This document shows positions 5,555-9,531 of a DNA stretch of 9,531 nucleotides, piece by piece. Under the pieces are notes generated by a model. It searched no databases. It had not been told where the DNA came from and worked only from the letters and a program-made list of their open reading frames with translations. The stretch's first letter is position 1; each line of letters begins with the position of its first letter. A program made the position numbers and the translations under genes. Origin of the DNA: Acidobacteriaceae bacterium UBA1795 (GTDB taxonomy: Bacteria; Acidobacteriota; Terriglobia; Terriglobales; Acidobacteriaceae). The stretch is from the NCBI GenBank assembly GCA_002314435.1, contig DCFV01000234.1:1-9531 (forward strand). Reading direction: 5' to 3'.

Positions 5555-8278
5555 GTGAAACTCAAATCGCATAAGACGACTATATTCAAATCGAAACTCC
5601 GCAAAATCGTCCTCGGTGCTACCGTTGCAGCTCTCGGCGCTTCCCTGGCGCTGGCGCAGGCTGTCCCGGTGGTCACCGGCGACGCCCGCGTGGACAAGCT
5701 GCTCAGCCAGATGACTCTCCAGGAGAAGCTCACCCTTATCCATGGCACGAAAGAAGACCCCGCCGTCTACCAGGGGCAGGCAGGCTATCTGGCCGGCATT
5801 CCCCGCCTCGGCATCCCCGGGCTGCGCTTCGCGGACGGACCTCCAGGCGTGCTTACGCGCCACCCTTCGCAGGGTGAAACCGCAACCATGGGTGTCGCCG
5901 CCACCTTCAGCCGCAAAGACGCTGAGGACAACGGCCTCGTGATCGGTCGCGAAGACCGCGCCCTAGGCATCGACGTCTCCCTGCAGCCATTCGTCAACAT
6001 CGCACGCGACCTTGAGTTCGGCCGAGCCTACAACACCTTCGGCGAAGACCCCTACCTGACCAGCGAAATGGGTGTAGCCGAAGTTAAGGGCATCCAGTCT
6101 CAACACGTCATGGCGCAGATCAAACACTACGTGGCCTACGACTCGAACAGCGGCAACATCTACCTCGACGACCAGACGCTGCACGAGGTCTACGCGGCAC
6201 CGTTCGAGGCCGCCATCCGCCGTGCTGATGTCTCGTCCATCATGTGCTCTTACAACCGCATCAACGGAACCTTCGCCTGCGGCAACCAGTCAACGCTGAC
6301 CAAGATCCTGCGCGACGAGCTCGGCTACAAGGGATTCGTCACCTCCGACTGGGGCGCAGTCCACGCCGTCAACTTCATCAACGCGGGCCTAGACATGGAA
6401 ATGCCCGGCGGCCAGCCCGGCCCCATGGGCGGTTTCATCCCTTCGTTCTTTGATTCGCTGCCCCCGCCGCCTCCGCTTAACGTGGAGCCGAAGATGGCCG
6501 AGGAGGTCAATGCCGCAATGTTCGGTGGACACATTCCGGAGGAGCCTGCGCCTGTGCGCGAAGGCGGTGACGACTTCGGCATCAAGCTCGACCCGAAAAA
6601 GATGCCCGACGCGCTGAAGGACGGCACAGTCAATGAAGCCGCCATCACCCGCGCCGCCGGTCGCGTGCTCTATGAGATCGTCCACTTCGGCTATCTCGAT
6701 GGCCAGTCCAAACACGACGTCACCGCACAGGCCATCGAGGCCAACGCGAAGATCATCGAGAAGACCGGCGAAGACGCTGCCGTACTGCTCAAGAACGACG
6801 CCCACGTGCTTCCGCTCAAGGCCGCCGATCTCAGCTCCGTCGTCCTTATCGGCCCCACTGCCGGCCAAGTCGACTCCATCGGCATCAACGGCGAACGTTC
6901 AGTAGGACTGCCTGAGCGGCAGGTTGGTCCGCTGGCTGCTATGAAGAAGATCTCCGGGAACTCCGACATCGGCTTCGCAGTCGACGACGACATGACCGGC
7001 ACCACGATTCCGGCCGCCGCGCTCAGCCATGACGGTCAGCCCGGCCTTGTTCGCACCGGCGCGGGTTCCGAGCAGACGGACCCGCAGTTGGACTTCACCG
7101 TAAAGGGAGGCAATGCGCTGCCTGCGAACGCCACAGTCACCTGGAAGGGTACTCTCACCGTGCCGCACGACGGCAACTACTGGCTCTATCTGCAGGCGCT
7201 CGGCACCAACGCTGTCATCCGGATTGACGGCAAGCGGTTGGCCGGCACTGGCGTCTTCCAGGGCGGCGTCCACGGAGACATTCTGCAGGCCAATCAGGAC
7301 AACGCCATCCCCACCACCGACGGCCTCGATAACGTGCGTCGCGCTATCGAACTCACTGCTGGCCCGCACCCCATCGAGATCAGCACCAGCCCGGACACCT
7401 CCAACGCGCCCGTGCAGGTCCGACTCAACTGGTACACACCCGAGCAGCGCAAGGCCGACCACGAGGCCGCCATCGCCGCCGCGAAGAATGCCAAGTTCGC
7501 GGTCGTCTTCCTGTGGACGCGCCTCTCGCCCGTCTTCGGCCTGCCCGGCGAGCAGGACAAACTTGTCGAAGAGATCGCTGCGGTCAACCCCAACACCATC
7601 GTCGTTCTCAATACCAGCATGCCCGTTGCTATGCCCTGGATCGACAAGGTCAGGGCTGTACTCGAAATGTGGTGGCCCGGTGACGAGGGCGGCTGGTCAA
7701 CTGCCAATCTGCTTCTCGGCAAAGTCAGCCCTGCCGGACGGCTCCCCATCACCTGGGGCAAGAGCCTCGGTGATTACGCTGCCACCGATCCGGCACATCC
7801 CGAGCGCTCCCAGAAAGGCGTCGATAAGAAAACCACCTACAGCGAGGGCGTGAACGTCGGTTACCGCTGGTTCGACAAGCAGAACATCGCACCGCTGTTC
7901 GCCTTTGGCCACGGCCTCAGCTACACCAAGTTCGACTACTCCAACCTGAAGGTCGCGAAAGCCTCGGATGGCGGCCTTGACGTCACCGTCACCGTCAAGA
8001 ACTCCGGCGGCGTGGACTCCGACGAAGTGCCGCAGGTCTACCTCGGTGCACCCAGCGAGATTCTCGCAGGCGTGCAGTTCCCGGTCCGCGCGCTGGTTGC
8101 CTTCGACCGCATCCACCTCGCAAGCGGCGAGTCTAAACCCGTCAAGCTCCACGTCGCTCCGCGCCAGCTCCAGTACTGGTCCACGGCGCAGAGCAAGTGG
8201 ATCACCGCCAGCGGCAAGCGCACGGTCAGTGTTGGGGCTTCCTCGCGCGACCTGCGCCTGAACGAGATCATCAACTAA
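5555..8278 (+). CDS. Exported glycoside hydrolase family 3 enzyme with PA14 insert (beta-glucosidase-like)
   Basis: 907 residues. The signal peptide is about 1-36: Lys-rich n-region, hydrophobic IVLGATVAALGASLALA, probable cut after AQA. The GH3 barrel is about 40-390, with FADGPPGV (92-99), GREDRALGIDVSLQP (131-145), GRAYNTFGEDPYL (156-168), KHY (190-192), SSIMCSYNRINGT (227-239) and the nucleophile motif VTSDWGA (262-268, Asp265). Residues about 285-345 carry an unusual Pro/Gly-rich insert with five consecutive prolines. The second GH3 domain starts near 405 and is split by a PA14-like beta domain (about 495-628, with YWLYLQALGTNAVIRIDGK), then resumes with LPGEQDKLVEEI (663-674), NPNTIVVLN and MWWPGDEGG (705-713). 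A fibronectin-III-like domain (about 805-895) ends the protein. This order matches DesR and Kluyveromyces BglI. The stretch that usually holds the acid/base Glu (EGxDR ahead of LPGxQ) is shortened and has no acidic residue, so catalysis may differ. Likely periplasmic or secreted; exact sugar specificity is unknown. Confidence 0.93.
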   Translation: MKLKSHKTTIFKSKLRKIVLGATVAALGASLALAQAVPVVTGDARVDKLLSQMTLQEKLTLIHGTKEDPAVYQGQAGYLAGIPRLGIPGLRFADGPPGVLTRHPSQGETATMGVAATFSRKDAEDNGLVIGREDRALGIDVSLQPFVNIARDLEFGRAYNTFGEDPYLTSEMGVAEVKGIQSQHVMAQIKHYVAYDSNSGNIYLDDQTLHEVYAAPFEAAIRRADVSSIMCSYNRINGTFACGNQSTLTKILRDELGYKGFVTSDWGAVHAVNFINAGLDMEMPGGQPGPMGGFIPSFFDSLPPPPPLNVEPKMAEEVNAAMFGGHIPEEPAPVREGGDDFGIKLDPKKMPDALKDGTVNEAAITRAAGRVLYEIVHFGYLDGQSKHDVTAQAIEANAKIIEKTGEDAAVLLKNDAHVLPLKAADLSSVVLIGPTAGQVDSIGINGERSVGLPERQVGPLAAMKKISGNSDIGFAVDDDMTGTTIPAAALSHDGQPGLVRTGAGSEQTDPQLDFTVKGGNALPANATVTWKGTLTVPHDGNYWLYLQALGTNAVIRIDGKRLAGTGVFQGGVHGDILQANQDNAIPTTDGLDNVRRAIELTAGPHPIEISTSPDTSNAPVQVRLNWYTPEQRKADHEAAIAAAKNAKFAVVFLWTRLSPVFGLPGEQDKLVEEIAAVNPNTIVVLNTSMPVAMPWIDKVRAVLEMWWPGDEGGWSTANLLLGKVSPAGRLPITWGKSLGDYAATDPAHPERSQKGVDKKTTYSEGVNVGYRWFDKQNIAPLFAFGHGLSYTKFDYSNLKVAKASDGGLDVTVTVKNSGGVDSDEVPQVYLGAPSEILAGVQFPVRALVAFDRIHLASGESKPVKLHVAPRQLQYWSTAQSKWITASGKRTVSVGASSRDLRLNEIIN

Positions 8279-8293
8279 CACAACCCAGTACAA

Positions 8294-8331
8294 ACAACGA
8301 TGCCGGAGCCCATTCGCTCCGGCATCGTTGT
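8294..8331 (+). terminator. Stem-loop between convergent GH3 and GH78 genes
   Basis: Bases 8294-8309 pair perfectly with 8316-8331 (16 pairs) around the loop CCATTC. It sits 15 bases after the GH3 stop and 18 bases from the GH78 stop, so it probably serves both strands. The T tract is weak on the + side (TCTATGTCC) and slightly better on the - side (TTGTTTGT). Confidence 0.75.
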
Positions 8332-8349
8332 CTATGTCCTCGTTTGCCC

Positions 8350-9531
8350 CTACGGCAGACTCACCGTAAATGCATACGTTCCCGACTCGATCAGGAATCC
8401 ACTCTGCCCGTCGTGCGTCCCGGCCTTCGCCAGCTTGCTCTGCGCCAGAGGTACTCCGTTGATCGCATAGCGCGCTGCACCCGCACCATCTGCCGCCAGC
8501 CACCCGGTCGTGTTCGCCGGAAGGGTCACATGCCAGTCCGCGCTCTTGCCGTTCACCGTCCAGCTCGAATGGATCACTCCATACGACGAGGGATAGCTGA
8601 AGTCCACGCTGCCAAGCCGCGCGTCAAACACCGGATGCAGCGCCACCGTGTGGAAGCCCGCATCCAGCGGCGTCGCGTCCACGCCCGCCGCATAGCGATA
8701 GATCCAGTCCGCCACCGCGCCGTAGGCATAGTGGTTATAGGAGTTCATGCTCGGATCGCTCTTCATCTGGTCGCCATTCCAGCGCTCCCACATCGTCGTT
8801 GCGCCGTGTTCCACCAGGTAGCCCCAAGAGGGATACTGCGTGTTGAGCAACACCTTGTAAGCCTCGTCCGCATGGCCCGTCTTGGTCAGTTCCTCCAGCA
8901 GATACGGCGTACCCAAGAAACCGGTACCCAGCAACCCATGGTTCGCCTCGATCTTGTCCACCAGCTTCTGCGCCGCTGCTGCGCGCAGCGCCTCCGGCAT
9001 CAGGTTCATGTGCAGCGCCAGCACGTAGCCCGTCTGCGTGTCGCCGCCTTTGCTCTTCGCTTCGGGGTTGTTGATAGCTCCGAACGGCGAGGGCGAGGTG
9101 TCCGCACCGGCCACAAAGCCGTCGTCATGCACATACGCCTTCACAAACTCCGCGCGGATCTTCTCGAACAGCTTTGCGTACTTCTCTTCGTCCGCCGTAC
9201 GGCCTGTAGAATGGGCCATCGCGCGCATTAGCGTTACGTCATAGGCCCAATACGCCGTCGCCACCAGGCCAAAGTCTGTCGGTCCCTCCGGCGAAAGCCA
9301 GTCGCCAAACGGAATTCCCGCGCCCTTCTTCCAAAGCCCCTCAGGATTGGCCGCGTCAATGGCCGCAAGATATTTCTCCATTGCCGCCCAGTTCTCGTCG
9401 ATCACCCGTGTGTCGCCAGACTGCAGCCATGCGGTCCATGGAATCACCACGCCAGCGTCGCTCCACCCTGCACCCGACTGTGAGCTCTCACTCGCCGTCC
9501 CCGGTGAATAGATGCCGTAGTACGGCGTCCC
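8350..9531 (-). CDS. Alpha-L-rhamnosidase, GH78, C-terminal part (runs off the window)
   Basis: The minus-strand frame is open to the right edge, giving the last 393 residues; the N-terminal beta domains, signal peptide and start lie outside. The visible (alpha/alpha)6 catalytic part includes GAGWSDAGVVIPWTAWLQSG (20-39), GIPFGDWLSPEG (72-83), GDTQTGYVLAL (163-173) and EHGATTMWERWNGD (241-254). Glu249 of the WERW motif matches the general base of GH78 (Glu895 of Streptomyces SaRha78A). The general acid, in the DER segment just ahead of the visible part, is not in the window. A C-terminal beta-sandwich (about 295-393, with YPSSYGVIHSSWTVNG and LPANTTGWL) ends in SGTYAFTVSLP, typical of the family. 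The enzyme removes terminal alpha-L-rhamnose from glycosides or polysaccharides, probably outside the cytoplasm. A GTG at 9450 lies in mid-domain and is not the start. Confidence 0.93.
   Translation of the reverse strand, partial: GTPYYGIYSPGTASESSQSGAGWSDAGVVIPWTAWLQSGDTRVIDENWAAMEKYLAAIDAANPEGLWKKGAGIPFGDWLSPEGPTDFGLVATAYWAYDVTLMRAMAHSTGRTADEEKYAKLFEKIRAEFVKAYVHDDGFVAGADTSPSPFGAINNPEAKSKGGDTQTGYVLALHMNLMPEALRAAAAQKLVDKIEANHGLLGTGFLGTPYLLEELTKTGHADEAYKVLLNTQYPSWGYLVEHGATTMWERWNGDQMKSDPSMNSYNHYAYGAVADWIYRYAAGVDATPLDAGFHTVALHPVFDARLGSVDFSYPSSYGVIHSSWTVNGKSADWHVTLPANTTGWLAADGAGAARYAINGVPLAQSKLAKAGTHDGQSGFLIESGTYAFTVSLP

Noticed and set aside
8197..9231. Long + strand frame opposite the rhamnosidase and overlapping the GH3 end
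   Set aside because: Arg/His-rich translation typical of an antisense shadow; both overlapped genes have clear family motifs.

Overview
The window is GC-rich and densely coded, with intergenic gaps of about 10 to 180 bases. The gene set is a PLP threonine deaminase, SecG next to a leucine tRNA, a glyoxalase-II-like hydrolase, a large secreted GH3 enzyme with a PA14 insert, and a GH78 rhamnosidase. Protein style and order suggest a soil Acidobacteriota (Terriglobales type). That assignment is an impression from gene content and could not be tested by a search.

Left part (1-2700, + strand). An ilvA-type threonine ammonia-lyase starts at a TTG with a good ribosome binding site, behind a leader of about 220 bases that holds a strong hairpin. 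Its stop codon overlaps the ribosome binding site of a PaiB-like FMN-binding split-barrel gene, so the two are probably translated together. A tRNA-Leu(GAG) with its own extended -10 promoter follows, then secG and a clear intrinsic terminator.

Middle part (2750-5380). A small metallo-beta-lactamase-fold hydrolase (+) converges on a class I aminotransferase (-). The aminotransferase is divergent from a HAD phosphatase-like gene (+) that also starts at TTG. These look like housekeeping or metabolite-repair functions, with no visible shared pathway.

Right part (5380-9531). This is a carbohydrate-degrading locus: an exported GH3 glycosidase (+) converges on an alpha-L-rhamnosidase (-) that runs off the right edge. 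A perfect 16-bp stem-loop separates them. The pair could remove terminal rhamnose and glucose from plant or microbial rhamnoglucosides.

No CRISPR array, insertion sequence, phage gene or obvious defence system was seen. The most notable observations are a GH3 enzyme whose usual acid/base loop appears to be missing and which carries a proline-rich insert, and a tRNA-Leu(GAG)/secG linkage that mirrors the E. coli secG-leuU pair in reversed order.
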